A stretch of DNA of 64,000 bases from Spartobacteria bacterium (GCA_021324825.1 JAJPII010000015.1:62001-126000); one strand, 5' to 3'. Shown: positions 1 through 8,808, counted from the stretch's first letter. Numbers and translations are program-made. The notes: generated from the sequence alone by a model not told the origin.

Positions 1-1268
1 TCCGCAAGGTTCGCGAGGTCTCCTCGTTCCAGGCCTTCGCCCCAAGGATAGCTGCGGCCGTCCATGCCGCGCGCGGCGTATTCCCATTCGGCCTCGGTGG
101 GCAGGCGGTATTTGCGTCTTTCCCGCAGGCTGAGCCGGCGGCAGAATTCCATCGCCTCCAGCGAGGTCACGTGAATGACGGGATGGTTCCCCCCCGCTCC
201 CTGGGCGCGCTTGGAGGCGTGGCGGGGGTCGAATTGCTCGTAGTCGGCGTTCGTGACGGGGAAGCGGGACATGTAGAAGCAACTGAGCGTGACCTTCGAG
301 ACGGGCTGTTCATTGGGCGCGGCTTCATACGCGGTGCTTCCCATGAAGAAGGAGCCGCTCTGGACCAGGAGCATTTCCATCCCGAGGATGTTCTTGAAGT
401 TGGGATACTTGGCCCGCTCCTGCGCGCGGGAGAAGGCGTTTTGCTCCGGAACCCTGCGCTCCGGCGCGGGGGCGCTTTTTGCGGCGGGCGGCGCTTCTTT
501 CTTCACTGGACGGACGGGAGCCGGAGGAGGTTTCGGTTTAGGCGCGTCCAGTTCCAGGTATTCGTCGATCAAGTCTTCGGCTTCGCCGCCGGACAGGCCC
601 AGGTTTTCGCCCATGTTGCACAGGGCGTCGCGCTGGTCGTCGGTCATGTCGTCGTCCTTCAGGCCGGTGAGCAGGAGCATCCGGCGGAATTCATCCGACG
701 GGCTGGCGCCTTTCGAGGAGCCGGCGCGGAGCGCAACCAAGGGCTCGGGAACGGGCGGGGGAGGCGGCGGAACGTAGCGGCTGGCGCCGGTGCGGGCGAG
801 TTCGGCTTCGATGATGCCGGTCAATTCCTCGCGCGAGAGGCCGGATTCCTGCCCGAGCTTGTAGAGATTGGCTTCGTCCGCCGGGGAGAGCGCGCCGCCC
901 GTCACGGCGAAGGAGAAGAATTTCACGAATTCCGCAGTGGCTTTTTCCTTCATCCGCGCGCGGAGATGGTCGTCGACGCGGGCGCGGGCGGCGGCGTCCA
1001 GCAACTCCATGCGGGCCTCGGCCAGGAAGCGGGGGGCCTCGTCCAGGCCGTTGCGGAGGAGCTGGGTCAGGGGGTTGCTCGGCTGGTTTTTGAGCGGCAG
1101 CTTCTTTTGCCACCAGACGAGCAGTTGCCGGCAGTTTTCCTCGATCTGGAAATCGCTGGGGTTCGCCTCGAAGGCCAGGCAGAGCCGTTCATACGGGTTC
1201 GTGGAGTTGTAGTTCTTCCAGCCGTCCCATTTGGTCGGACTGTCTGGCAAGGGAGAAGGCAGCGCCAT
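1..1268 (-). CDS. Formylglycine-generating-enzyme-like (SUMF1) domain protein, C-terminus outside window
   Basis: The ATG at 1266-1268 opens a frame that runs off the window edge, so only about 422 N-terminal residues are seen. The first ~110 residues are a charged, Trp-rich helical region. Two copies of a ~30-residue helical unit follow (around 'LSPADEANLYKLGQESGLS' and 'MTDDQRDALCNMGENLGLS'), then a Pro/Ala linker. From about residue 300 a SUMF1/FGE fold begins ('GMEMLLVQSGSFFMGS', 'YRLPTEAEWEYAARG'). Such domains in sulfatase maturation convert Cys to formylglycine, but many bacterial members are non-catalytic or act in signalling, and the catalytic cysteines would lie off the window. The start is 22 bases after the Hsp70 stop, so they are probably co-transcribed. 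Confidence 0.85.
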   Translation of the reverse strand, partial: MALPSPLPDSPTKWDGWKNYNSTNPYERLCLAFEANPSDFQIEENCRQLLVWWQKKLPLKNQPSNPLTQLLRNGLDEAPRFLAEARMELLDAAARARVDDHLRARMKEKATAEFVKFFSFAVTGGALSPADEANLYKLGQESGLSREELTGIIEAELARTGASRYVPPPPPPVPEPLVALRAGSSKGASPSDEFRRMLLLTGLKDDDMTDDQRDALCNMGENLGLSGGEAEDLIDEYLELDAPKPKPPPAPVRPVKKEAPPAAKSAPAPERRVPEQNAFSRAQERAKYPNFKNILGMEMLLVQSGSFFMGSTAYEAAPNEQPVSKVTLSCFYMSRFPVTNADYEQFDPRHASKRAQGAGGNHPVIHVTSLEAMEFCRRLSLRERRKYRLPTEAEWEYAARGMDGRSYPWGEGLERGDLANLA

Positions 1269-1290
1269 GGGAACGCGGGGGCGGGGCCGG

Positions 1291-2877
1291 TTACATCACC
1301 TTTATCTGGGACAGGTCGGCGGTGGCGGTGGCGATCTCGCCCGCGGACAAGCCCGTGGTGCGCGCTATGAAGACGCGGTTCTGTTTTCCATAGGCGTCGA
1401 CGGTTACTTCCAGCACCTGGTTTGCGTCGTAACGGTAGGTCAGTTCGACTGGGGACCCTTTCGGCAGGAACGGGGGCAGCTCGATCTCGCAAACGCCCAG
1501 CGGCGTGCATTCGCTCGGCACGGTGCTCTCGCCTTCGACGACGCGCACGATGGCGTTCTTCATGTTCGCCTTCGCGGTGCCGAAGGAGTTCTTCGTCTCG
1601 ACGGGGATCGGCGTCATTTTCTTGATCATCGGGAAGACGTATTCCTCGACCTTCGAGTCGTCCCACAGGACGACGCCCATGGTGTGGGTGGTGATGTTCG
1701 TGACCCGGATGAGGCCGCCGTCGGCGGTGCTGAACTGTTCGCGCGTCTCGATGGGGAGCACGCGTTCGCCGAGCCGGTCTTCTTCTCCCAGCAGGGCGAG
1801 GATGGCCTGGATGGCGGCGCCGATGGCGACGGCTTCGTCGGGGCTGACATCCTCGGCCAGGGGCAGGCCGGAGATGGCGCTTATCATCTCGCGCACGGCG
1901 GGCATGCGTGTCATGCCGCCGGTGAGGAGGATGCGGTCGATCTGCGGCCAGGTCATCTGCGCTTCCTGCATGACGATCTCGCAGATGGCCTTGCACTTTT
2001 CCAGCAAGTGGCGGCTGCGGGCCTCGAAGTCCTCGCGCGTCAGGTCGATCTTGACGCTTCTGCCGTTATAGCTGTGGACGATGGTCGAGCGGCTGCGTCC
2101 GGAAAGCTGGAGCTTGCCCGTGACGGCGCGGCTGTAGAGGTCCTGGTAGCTCTGCAAGTCCAGCAGCGGGTTCTCGCCGTGGGCCTTGTCGAATTCCTCG
2201 GCGACCCAGTTGACGATGACGTCGTCCCAATCCTTGCCGCCGAGGCGGTGGTCGCCGTTGCTGGCGAGCATGCGGATGTGGTGCCCCTCTATGCGCATGA
2301 TGGTCACGTCGAAGGTGCCGCCGCCAAGGTCGAAGACGAAGACGGTCTGGTCGCTGTCCAGCTTGTCCAGGCCATAGGCGAGCGCGGCGGCGGTCGGTTC
2401 ATTGATGATCTGTAGGACATTGAGGCCGGCGAGCTGGCCCGCGTGCAGGGTCGCCGTGCGCTCGGCGTCGTTGAAATAGGCCGGGACGGTGATGACAGCG
2501 TCGCTGATGCCCTGGCCGAGATATTTCTCCGCGTCGTTCTTGAGCTTCTTGACGATGATCGCCGATAGCTCCTCGGCGGAATACCCCTTTCCGTTGAAGT
2601 CGCGGTGGAATTCCCCCTTGCTTTTGCCCATCTCGCGCTTGACGAAATCGACGATCTTTTCCGGCTCGGAGACGGCGTTTTGCTTGGCCAGCGTGCCGAC
2701 GATGGCGCTGTTGCCGTCAAATAGGATGACGGAGGGGGTTATCCGTTCGCTCTCGGAATTGGGAATGATCTGCGGCTTGCCGTATGCGTCGATGTGGGCG
2801 ATCGCGCAGAAGGTCGTGCCAAGGTCGATGCCGATAGCCTTGCGGACGGAGGGTGTGGAATCAGGAGACGCACTCAT
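1291..2877 (-). CDS. Hsp70/DnaK-family chaperone, short form
   Basis: A 528-residue Hsp70. The ATPase domain shows phosphate-1 'GIDLGTTFCAIA' near residue 17, phosphate-2 'FDLGGGTFDVTI' near 200 and the adenosine motif 'LLTGGMTRMPAV' near 340. A beta-type substrate-binding domain follows (about 390-510). DnaK is usually ~640 residues; this one stops just after the beta sandwich, so the helical lid is missing or very short. It is more likely a specialised Hsp70 than the housekeeping DnaK. It lies between a GrpE-like gene and a SUMF1-domain gene on the same strand. No J-domain gene is seen here, so its co-chaperone is unknown. Confidence 0.9.
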   Translation of the reverse strand: MSASPDSTPSVRKAIGIDLGTTFCAIAHIDAYGKPQIIPNSESERITPSVILFDGNSAIVGTLAKQNAVSEPEKIVDFVKREMGKSKGEFHRDFNGKGYSAEELSAIIVKKLKNDAEKYLGQGISDAVITVPAYFNDAERTATLHAGQLAGLNVLQIINEPTAAALAYGLDKLDSDQTVFVFDLGGGTFDVTIMRIEGHHIRMLASNGDHRLGGKDWDDVIVNWVAEEFDKAHGENPLLDLQSYQDLYSRAVTGKLQLSGRSRSTIVHSYNGRSVKIDLTREDFEARSRHLLEKCKAICEIVMQEAQMTWPQIDRILLTGGMTRMPAVREMISAISGLPLAEDVSPDEAVAIGAAIQAILALLGEEDRLGERVLPIETREQFSTADGGLIRVTNITTHTMGVVLWDDSKVEEYVFPMIKKMTPIPVETKNSFGTAKANMKNAIVRVVEGESTVPSECTPLGVCEIELPPFLPKGSPVELTYRYDANQVLEVTVDAYGKQNRVFIARTTGLSAGEIATATADLSQIKVM

Positions 2878-2929
2878 TCAAGAAGCCAGTCTTTCCTTAA
2901 GCAGGGTATATGCCATTCGGATGTTCCTA

Positions 2930-3706
2930 TCATTTTTGAGAACCGGCGGACATTGCCACCAAGTAGCCTTCCTTATACTTCTTAACCACGACTTCCTCGG
3001 CTCTGACCACCCGTTCACGCCACAGGAAACCCGGTTTCAGGCTGCGGACGATATCGCCGTCCTCCTCAGGTGTATCGGCCAGCTCGACCGAAATGGCCCG
3101 CTGATTTTTCTTATCGAGCTTCCCGTGTCCGGGTTCAATCTGGGTGACTTCCATGCGCGACATGACTTCCACGACAAAATCGACGGTGTGATTCAGGTTA
3201 TGGCCGAGGTTGGTGAGGAAATCGAAAGCCAGGGGGCATTTAGCCGCTTCTTCGGTGATGCGCGGGTCTCCGGTGAAGAGCGCGATCTGCCTGCGTATGG
3301 TCGAAAGATCGTCGAAAAGGCAGACCAGATCGCGCACAAGCGGCTTTTGAAGCACTTCCAGCAGGAATCCGTCGCGGTACCCCTTCAGTTCTTCGTGGAG
3401 AGCGTCGAAGAGTTGCTGGTTTATCGCGCTCCTTTTGTCGAGGGTCTCCTGCATGTTCGCCATCAAGGGCGGCAGCGTCTTGAGCACCGCGGAGGAGTCA
3501 TCGAGCTTCGCCAGGACTTCCTTGTTCTCGATTGTCGCCCGGGTCAGCGCTTCCAGCCCCAGGACGACCGGGCGGAGCATTTGCAACAGGGAGGGGGCGG
3601 CCTTCTTTTCGGCGCGCTCGTCGATCTGCTGTTGCGCGTCGACCGCCAGCGATTTCATCTGCCGGTCGAAGTCCGTCTCCAACTCGGGCGTGTCGTATGA
3701 AGACAT
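2930..3706 (-). CDS. GrpE-like nucleotide exchange factor
   Basis: A 258-residue protein with a long helical N-terminal half and a C-terminal segment 'GFLWRERVVRAEEVVV' that resembles the GrpE beta-domain ending, where GrpE contacts the Hsp70 ATPase domain. Its position directly upstream of the short Hsp70 supports a role as its exchange factor. I chose the ATG at 3704-3706 (MSSYDTPELE) because a TAAGG ribosome-binding site lies about 8 bases upstream. An earlier in-frame start at 3769 would overlap cobA-hemD by 14 bases. Sequence similarity is confined to the C-terminal part, so the family call is an inference. Confidence 0.7.
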   Translation of the reverse strand: MSSYDTPELETDFDRQMKSLAVDAQQQIDERAEKKAAPSLLQMLRPVVLGLEALTRATIENKEVLAKLDDSSAVLKTLPPLMANMQETLDKRSAINQQLFDALHEELKGYRDGFLLEVLQKPLVRDLVCLFDDLSTIRRQIALFTGDPRITEEAAKCPLAFDFLTNLGHNLNHTVDFVVEVMSRMEVTQIEPGHGKLDKKNQRAISVELADTPEEDGDIVRSLKPGFLWRERVVRAEEVVVKKYKEGYLVAMSAGSQK

Positions 3707-3755
3707 GACTGATACCTTAGCGAAATTCGAGCCAACCTCGCGAATTTCCACCCAA

Positions 3756-5273
3756 TCAACCGCGCACACCGTAAAAACGTTCGATGGCGTTCGTCAAACC
3801 GGGTATGTCATACTCCTTGGCCTCGACGTCCACGCGCAGCCCCAACTCCCTCATCTTTTTCGATGTGACCGGCCCGATGCTCGCTGTCTTGAGCCGGGGC
3901 GGCAGGGGAAGCTTGAGCGCCAGGAAGTTCTCAACCGTCGAGGAACTCGTGAAGGTTATGAGGTCGGCCCCTTCCTCTCTGAATCGTGCGACGGCGCCGG
4001 AAAGGTCGTCCGTCTCGGGAACCGTGCGGTAGGCGACCGCCTCGTCGACGATGGCCCCCAGCCGGTTAAACGCGGGCGCCAGCACGTCGCGCGTGACTTC
4101 CGCCCGGACGATCAGGATGCGCTCGTTATCGAGGCTCCCTTCCTTCTGGAATTCCCGAACGATTGCTTCCGCGACGAATTCGCGCGGCTGGATGTCCACC
4201 TTCAGGCGGAAATCCTTCACCCGGGCGGCCGTGGCCGGGCCGATGGCCGCGATGCGCGTCCCGCCGATCTCCCGCGCATCGTCATATAGTTTGTAGAACA
4301 TCTCGAAGAACGCCTCCGCCCCGTTCGGGCTGGTGAAGACGAGCCAGTCATACGAATGGGAGTCCTGCACCAGGCGCCCGAACTCAAGGAGGTCCGTGGG
4401 CGGCTCGATCCGGATGGTCGGCAACTCCAGCACGTCCGCGCCGAGTTCGCGCAGCGCGGCGGTGAGCGCGCCCGCCTGTTTCCGGGTGCGCGTCACCACG
4501 ATGCGCTTGCCGAAAAGGGGGCGGGATTCGTACCAGTTCAACTTGCGCCTCATCTCCACGACCCCGCCGAACACCGTCACGGCCGGCGGGCGGAAATCCG
4601 CTTCCGCCGCGATGCGCCCGATGTCCTTGAGCGGCCCCTGGATCGTGCGCTGCCTGCCGAGCGTGCCCCAGCGCACCATCGCCACGGGGGTCTCCGGGTC
4701 GGCGCCGTGCGCGAGCAAAGCCTCGGCGACCTGCCCGATCCTCTCCGTCCCCATGAGCATGACCTTCGCGCCCGGCGTGGCGGCCAGCCGCGCGTAGTCG
4801 ATCGCGCTTTCCGCTTTCGCGGGATCCTCGTGCCCGGTGAAAATCGTCAGTTGCGAGCCGTGACCGCGATGCGTCACGGGTATGCCCGCGTACGCCGGAG
4901 CCGCGAGCGCCGAACTGACCCCCGGCACGATCTCAAACGCCAGCCCCGCCGCCGCCAGCGCTTCCGCCTCCTCCCCGCCGCGCCCGAACAGGAACGGATC
5001 GCCGCCCTTCAGCCGGACGACATTTTTTCCCTGCGCCGTTTTTTCCACGAGGAGGGCGTTGATTTCCTCCTGGGTCATCGCGTGGTCGCCGGCCTTCTTG
5101 CCGGCGTAGATGCGCTCCGCCTTCGGCGCCCACTTCAGGATTTCCGGGTTGCACAGATGGTCGTAGACGATCACGTCCGCGCGCTCCACGCACTCGCGGG
5201 TTTTCAGCGTCACGAGTCCCAGATCGCCCGGCCCCGCGCCCGCGAGATGGCAGATGCCCTTGGAGTGTGTCAT
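3756..5273 (-). CDS. Uroporphyrinogen-III C-methyltransferase / uroporphyrinogen-III synthase fusion (CobA-HemD)
   Basis: Two enzymes of tetrapyrrole synthesis in one 505-residue chain. Residues ~5-245 are a SAM-dependent uroporphyrinogen-III methyltransferase ('LAGAGPGDLGLVTLK', 'VVRLKGGDPFLFGRGGEE', 'GIPVTHRG'), leading to siroheme/cobalamin. Residues ~255-500 are uroporphyrinogen-III synthase ('VVTRTRKQAGALTAALRELGA', 'FTSPNGAEAFF', 'TFTSSSTVENF'), which closes hydroxymethylbilane. The start is the ATG at 5271-5273 (MTHSKGICHLAGAG). Open frame continues upstream but is made of repeat sequence. The start codon sits inside the terminus of that repeat. It follows hemA and hemC in an apparent operon. 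Confidence 0.95.
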   Translation of the reverse strand: MTHSKGICHLAGAGPGDLGLVTLKTRECVERADVIVYDHLCNPEILKWAPKAERIYAGKKAGDHAMTQEEINALLVEKTAQGKNVVRLKGGDPFLFGRGGEEAEALAAAGLAFEIVPGVSSALAAPAYAGIPVTHRGHGSQLTIFTGHEDPAKAESAIDYARLAATPGAKVMLMGTERIGQVAEALLAHGADPETPVAMVRWGTLGRQRTIQGPLKDIGRIAAEADFRPPAVTVFGGVVEMRRKLNWYESRPLFGKRIVVTRTRKQAGALTAALRELGADVLELPTIRIEPPTDLLEFGRLVQDSHSYDWLVFTSPNGAEAFFEMFYKLYDDAREIGGTRIAAIGPATAARVKDFRLKVDIQPREFVAEAIVREFQKEGSLDNERILIVRAEVTRDVLAPAFNRLGAIVDEAVAYRTVPETDDLSGAVARFREEGADLITFTSSSTVENFLALKLPLPPRLKTASIGPVTSKKMRELGLRVDVEAKEYDIPGLTNAIERFYGVRG

Positions 5274-5417
5274 GCGCTTTTCGCCCTGAGCGGCGTCGTT
5301 ACCGCAGTAGAGGCGGCTGTGCCAGCCGCCTGGAGCGGGAGCCAACGCCAGGGCGCCAGGCCGTTCCGAGTCTTTAGGCGGCCGGCGCAGCCGCCTCTGC
5401 AACCAAGAGATATTCTA
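5265..5417. repeat. REP-doublet / MITE-like inverted repeat, copy 1
   Basis: Fills the whole gap between the hemC stop codon and the cobA-hemD start codon. Inner units are GTAG followed by AGGCGGCTG-TGC-CAGCCGCCT (5306-5331) and a degenerate facing copy near 5375-5400. The right end, read on the minus strand, starts with TAG, which is the hemC stop. The left end (GTGTCATGCGC) contains the cobA-hemD start codon. Confidence 0.85.
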
Positions 5418-6299
5418 GTGCGCATAAAGCATCCTGAAGAGGTCGCCCGCCACGGCTTCCGGGTTGTCCGCGCCGCCTTCCAGCCTGCCGCGCCGCGCCG
5501 TCCCGCCTTCGAATACCACGGCCTCCATCGACAGCGCCGCGCCGTCCAGTTCCGTCCGCGCGCCGACCGGCAGATCGCAGTCGCCGTCCAGCAAGCGGAG
5601 AAATTCCCGTTCGGCGCGGATGCATTGCCAGGTTGGAAAATGGTTGATCGCGCCCAGCGTTTTCACAGCCATAACATCGTCGTTGCGGGCTTCCAGGGCA
5701 ATCGCGCCCTGTCCGATGGCGGGCAGCATTTCTTTCAGAATCTCCGCGCGGAACAACGTCCCTTCGAACGCCAGCGTCCCTTCCTCCACGCTGAATCCAA
5801 GCCGTTCCAGCCCGGCCCGCGCGAGGACGATGGCGTCGATCTCCGCCGAGTCGCGCAACTTCCGCAGGCGCGTCGGGACGTTCCCGCGAATATCCGCCAG
5901 GGAAAACCCCGTCAGTTGCATCCGCCGCCGCACGCTGCCGGTTCCTATTCGCAAAGGGTTCCCGGCCTTGGCGATGAGGACATCCTCCGTTGGCGCGCGC
6001 TCCAGCACCGCGCGCACGCCGAGCCGCTCCGGGAGCTTCCCGGGCAGATCCTTCAGGCTGTGCACCGCCGCGTCGATGCGCCCCGCCAGCAGCGCGTCCT
6101 CCAGTTCCTTTGTGAAAAGACCCTTCACGCCCGCGGGGTCCGCCGTCCGACCGTCGCCCCGCCGGTCGCCGGAAGTGGTGAACGTCTCGACGTGGATCTC
6201 CAGTTTGGGATGCGCCTCGCGCAAGGCCGCCTCCACGAGACTGGTCTGCGCAAGCGCCAGCGCGCTGCCGCGCGTGCCGAGGACGAACAACCCTTTCAA
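5415..6299 (-). CDS. hemC: Hydroxymethylbilane synthase (porphobilinogen deaminase)
   Basis: Polymerises four porphobilinogen molecules into hydroxymethylbilane. About 294 residues, normal for the family. Motifs are 'LGTRGSALALAQ' at the N-terminus, 'HSLKDLP', 'GTGSVRRRMQL' (substrate-binding arginines) and 'LDGDCDLPVGA', whose Cys should carry the dipyrromethane cofactor. I chose the TTG at 6297-6299, which overlaps the hemA stop as TTGA with a GGCGGGG ribosome-binding site just upstream. There is no ATG at a sensible place; the nearest one upstream lies 27 codons inside hemA. The stop codon TAG is the first triplet of repeat copy 1. Confidence 0.95.
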   Translation of the reverse strand: MKGLFVLGTRGSALALAQTSLVEAALREAHPKLEIHVETFTTSGDRRGDGRTADPAGVKGLFTKELEDALLAGRIDAAVHSLKDLPGKLPERLGVRAVLERAPTEDVLIAKAGNPLRIGTGSVRRRMQLTGFSLADIRGNVPTRLRKLRDSAEIDAIVLARAGLERLGFSVEEGTLAFEGTLFRAEILKEMLPAIGQGAIALEARNDDVMAVKTLGAINHFPTWQCIRAEREFLRLLDGDCDLPVGARTELDGAALSMEAVVFEGGTARRGRLEGGADNPEAVAGDLFRMLYAH

Positions 6300-7336
6300 G
6301 ACCCCGCCGCCATCGGCGCCATGGCCCCGGCCAGCCACCCCGAGAAATCCGCCACGTGCCGCTCGATCATCTTTTCGCACACGGAAAGCTCCTGGCGACG
6401 CAGTTCTATCGAGTTCCGGGCGATGGCTTGCAACGAATCGATATCGTAAAGAAAAACGCCTTCGAGTGAATTCACCGCCGGGTCGATGTCGCGCGGCACC
6501 GCGAGGTCGATGGCGAAGAGCGGCCGGTTCTTGCGCCCCGCCATGACGGGGGCGAGCTTCTCGCGGGTCAGGATCGGATGCGGCGCGGCGGTCGAGCTGA
6601 TGACGATGTCGAGATCATGAAACTCCCTGTCCCATTCGTCGAAATGGATCGCCCGTCCTCCGAGTTCGGCCGCCAGGCCCGCCGCGCGGTCATGGGAGCG
6701 ATTCGAGACGAGGATGCTTTTGGCGCCGCGCGAGAAAAGGGCGCGCGCCGTTTGTTCGCCCGCCTCGCCCGCGCCGAGGATCATGACCTTGCGAGAGGCA
6801 AGCTCGCCGAAAATCTTCTCCGCCAGGTCCACCGCCACCGAACCGACCGAAACCGGCCCGCGCGTGATGCTCGTGCCGGAACGAACCTCCTTCGCCACGC
6901 GGAACGCCCGCTGGAAGAGCTTGTTCAAATGCCGCGCCGTCATCCCCCCCGCGGAGGCCGCCCCGTAAGCCTTCTTCACCTGGCCGAAGATTTCCGTCTC
7001 GCCCAGCACCATCGACTCCAGCCCGCAGACTACGCGGAAGAGGTGCCGTATGCTCAGCGGCGCGTCGTAGCGATAGAAGATGCTCCTGTCGCCGCCGCAC
7101 AGCCCGAAGTTTTCTCCCAGGAATTGCAGGATGCCGTCGAAGCCGTCCTCCGCCCTCTCCGCCGCCGCATAGAACTCGACCCTGTTGCAGGTGGAGAGAA
7201 TGACAGCCTCGTCGATGGCTCGCACGCTCCCGAGCCGCAAGGTGGCGCGGGAAAGCTCGGATGCCGGCACCGCGAAACGCTCCCGCAACTCGACGTGCGC
7301 GGTGGCGTGGCTTAGCCCGAGGCAGATGACATCCAT
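6296..7336 (-). CDS. hemA: Glutamyl-tRNA reductase
   Basis: First committed step of C5-pathway tetrapyrrole synthesis: NADPH-dependent reduction of glutamyl-tRNA(Glu) to glutamate-1-semialdehyde. The 346 residues include the catalytic Cys50 in 'ILSTCNRVEF', 'GLESMVLGETEIFGQVK', an NADPH-binding 'VMILGAGEAGEQTARAL' and 'FAIDLAVPRDIDP'. It is a little shorter than the ~420-residue E. coli enzyme, mainly in the C-terminal dimerisation helices. It lies between the HemX-like gene and hemC on the same strand, a common arrangement. Confidence 0.96.
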   Translation of the reverse strand: MDVICLGLSHATAHVELRERFAVPASELSRATLRLGSVRAIDEAVILSTCNRVEFYAAAERAEDGFDGILQFLGENFGLCGGDRSIFYRYDAPLSIRHLFRVVCGLESMVLGETEIFGQVKKAYGAASAGGMTARHLNKLFQRAFRVAKEVRSGTSITRGPVSVGSVAVDLAEKIFGELASRKVMILGAGEAGEQTARALFSRGAKSILVSNRSHDRAAGLAAELGGRAIHFDEWDREFHDLDIVISSTAAPHPILTREKLAPVMAGRKNRPLFAIDLAVPRDIDPAVNSLEGVFLYDIDSLQAIARNSIELRRQELSVCEKMIERHVADFSGWLAGAMAPMAAGS

Positions 7337-7349
7337 TCGCTAAAAACGT

Positions 7350-8138
7350 TTAAAGGGGGCGTTGCTCCGAGAGGAAGTTGATTCCCCACAGCATAGACAT
7401 CATGAGTGTGAACGCCAATACCGAAAATAAGGCCACCTTGCGGGGCCCCACGTTGTGGCGTGTGTCCGCCAGCAGCATGCCGCCGTAAAGCAGCCATACG
7501 CAGAGGGCCGCCGCCTTTTCCCAGTCGAGCGGCCTCCCTACGGCGAAGCCCGCGAGCAGCCCCGCCGTCAGCAGGCCGAACCCCGTCCAGAGCAGGCGGC
7601 TGTTGGCCACCGCCAGAGCGGTTATGGGGGGCAACTGGAAAAACATCGGACGGAGACGCCGCGTCTTCAACTGCCGTTCCTGGGCCAGATACATCACGCC
7701 CGCCACCCCCGCCAGCGCGAACGCGCCGCACGCAACCACCGAGATCGCCGCGTGCAGTTCGATCCAGGGGTTCGGCGCGGGCCTCTTGTACGGCGCGGAA
7801 TCCAGCCGCATCGCCAGCGCGAAAAGCTGCAATAGAAAAGCGAGCGGGGAAGTGAACGCGCCCAGCAGCGAAAGGCGATACGCCGGCCCGATGACGAGGT
7901 AAAGCAGCACCATCGACCACGAAAGGAAGACGAGCACCTCGAAAAGATTCGTGAGGGGACAGCGTCCCAGCGCGTGGCCGCGGGAAAAAAGAAACGCCGA
8001 TTGAAGGAGAAACCCGCAGGCGATGGCGTAGAAATGGAACGATACGGCGAGGCGGCTTCCCGTCCGAAGCGTGTACAGCGTGTGGCAGAGGCCCAGGAAG
8101 AAACAGAACGTGCTGGCGATCAGGAGCGGGTGATCCAT
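7350..8138 (-). CDS. HemX/CcsA-like cytochrome c assembly membrane protein
   Basis: A polytopic inner-membrane protein of ~262 residues with about eight hydrophobic segments. It resembles the HemX/CcsA family, often found beside hemA and linked to haem handling or cytochrome c maturation. Histidines in 'LCHTLYTL', 'FHFYA' and 'ELHAAISV' could be haem ligands, as in CcsA proteins. I used the ATG at 8136-8138 (MDHPLL). A TTG four codons earlier (8148-8150) has a better-spaced G-rich ribosome-binding site and may be the real start. It ends 14 bases before hemA, so the two are probably one transcript. Confidence 0.8.
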   Translation of the reverse strand: MDHPLLIASTFCFFLGLCHTLYTLRTGSRLAVSFHFYAIACGFLLQSAFLFSRGHALGRCPLTNLFEVLVFLSWSMVLLYLVIGPAYRLSLLGAFTSPLAFLLQLFALAMRLDSAPYKRPAPNPWIELHAAISVVACGAFALAGVAGVMYLAQERQLKTRRLRPMFFQLPPITALAVANSRLLWTGFGLLTAGLLAGFAVGRPLDWEKAAALCVWLLYGGMLLADTRHNVGPRKVALFSVLAFTLMMSMLWGINFLSEQRPL

Positions 8139-8197
8139 CGGCGGACGCAATAGTAGGCCCCCGCCGGGGTGTTTGCAACCCGCCCGCCTTCGGCCTC

Positions 8198-8713
8198 TCA
8201 GCTTTTGGAACCCGCGCTCACCTTGGCGTGCAGTTCCGTTGTCAGCACCTCGATTCGCTCGCTAAGGTTCTTGGTCAGCTGCGTCAGTTCCGTGTTCTGG
8301 CGCATCAACTCCACCAGTTGCTCCGTCTGTTTCGCCATCGCTTCCTGCCGTTCCGCGCTGACCTTGGCCAGGAATTCGCGGTGCTCCGCGTCCGCCTCCG
8401 AGTGCGCCTTGTCCCTATCCGCCTGCCGCGTCTGCGCCAGCAGGATGAGCGGCGCGGCATAAGCGGCTTGCAAACTGAACGCCAGGTTCAGCAGGATGAA
8501 GGGGTAAACATCGAACTTCGTCCACCCGATCATGTTGATGCCGATCCAGACCGCGACGATAATCGTCTGCGACACCAGGAACAACGGCGTCCCGAAGAAC
8601 CGTGCGAACGCCTCGGCCTTCAGTGCGAACCAATCCCCGCCGAAAACGGCGGAAAGATGGGCGTGCGGAAGATGGAAGCGGAGATGATGATGGTGCGGCT
8701 TCGTTGTTTCCAT
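8198..8713 (-). CDS. DUF1003-family membrane protein
   Basis: 171 residues. The N-terminus is His-rich ('PHHHHLRFHLPHAHL'). It is followed by the DUF1003 pattern of two transmembrane helices ('PLFLVSQTIIVAVWIGINM', 'DVYPFILLNLAFSLQAAYAAPLIL') and 'RQADRDKAHSEADAEHREF', then a long C-terminal coiled coil. The role of DUF1003 proteins is unknown. The start is the ATG at 8711-8713; an upstream extension reads through non-conserved sequence. Confidence 0.85.
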   Translation of the reverse strand: METTKPHHHHLRFHLPHAHLSAVFGGDWFALKAEAFARFFGTPLFLVSQTIIVAVWIGINMIGWTKFDVYPFILLNLAFSLQAAYAAPLILLAQTRQADRDKAHSEADAEHREFLAKVSAERQEAMAKQTEQLVELMRQNTELTQLTKNLSERIEVLTTELHAKVSAGSKS

Positions 8714-8780
8714 GGGATGCGATTTGTGCCAGCCCCGCGCCCCTGGGGCAAGGCCAAACAGCCTCCCAAAGCCGTTTATC

Positions 8781-8797
8781 CTAGAGCGTGTCATGCA
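8781..8797. repeat. Relic of the repeat terminus (copy 8)
   Basis: The sequence CTAGAGCGTGTCATGCA matches the outer end of the inverted-repeat family exactly, but no GTAG/hairpin core is attached. It sits between divergent genes, 12 bases before the DUF4410 start codon. Confidence 0.6.
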
Positions 8798-8808
8798 CCC
8801 TTTAAACT

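Noticed and set aside
3707-3769. Longer GrpE-like start at 3769
   Set aside because: Overlaps cobA-hemD and has no ribosome-binding site, whereas the ATG at 3706 has one.
4356-6449. Long plus-strand open frame of ~700 codons antisense to cobA-hemD and hemC
   Set aside because: Arg/Pro/Ala-rich shadow of high-GC genes; the minus-strand frames carry clear conserved motifs.
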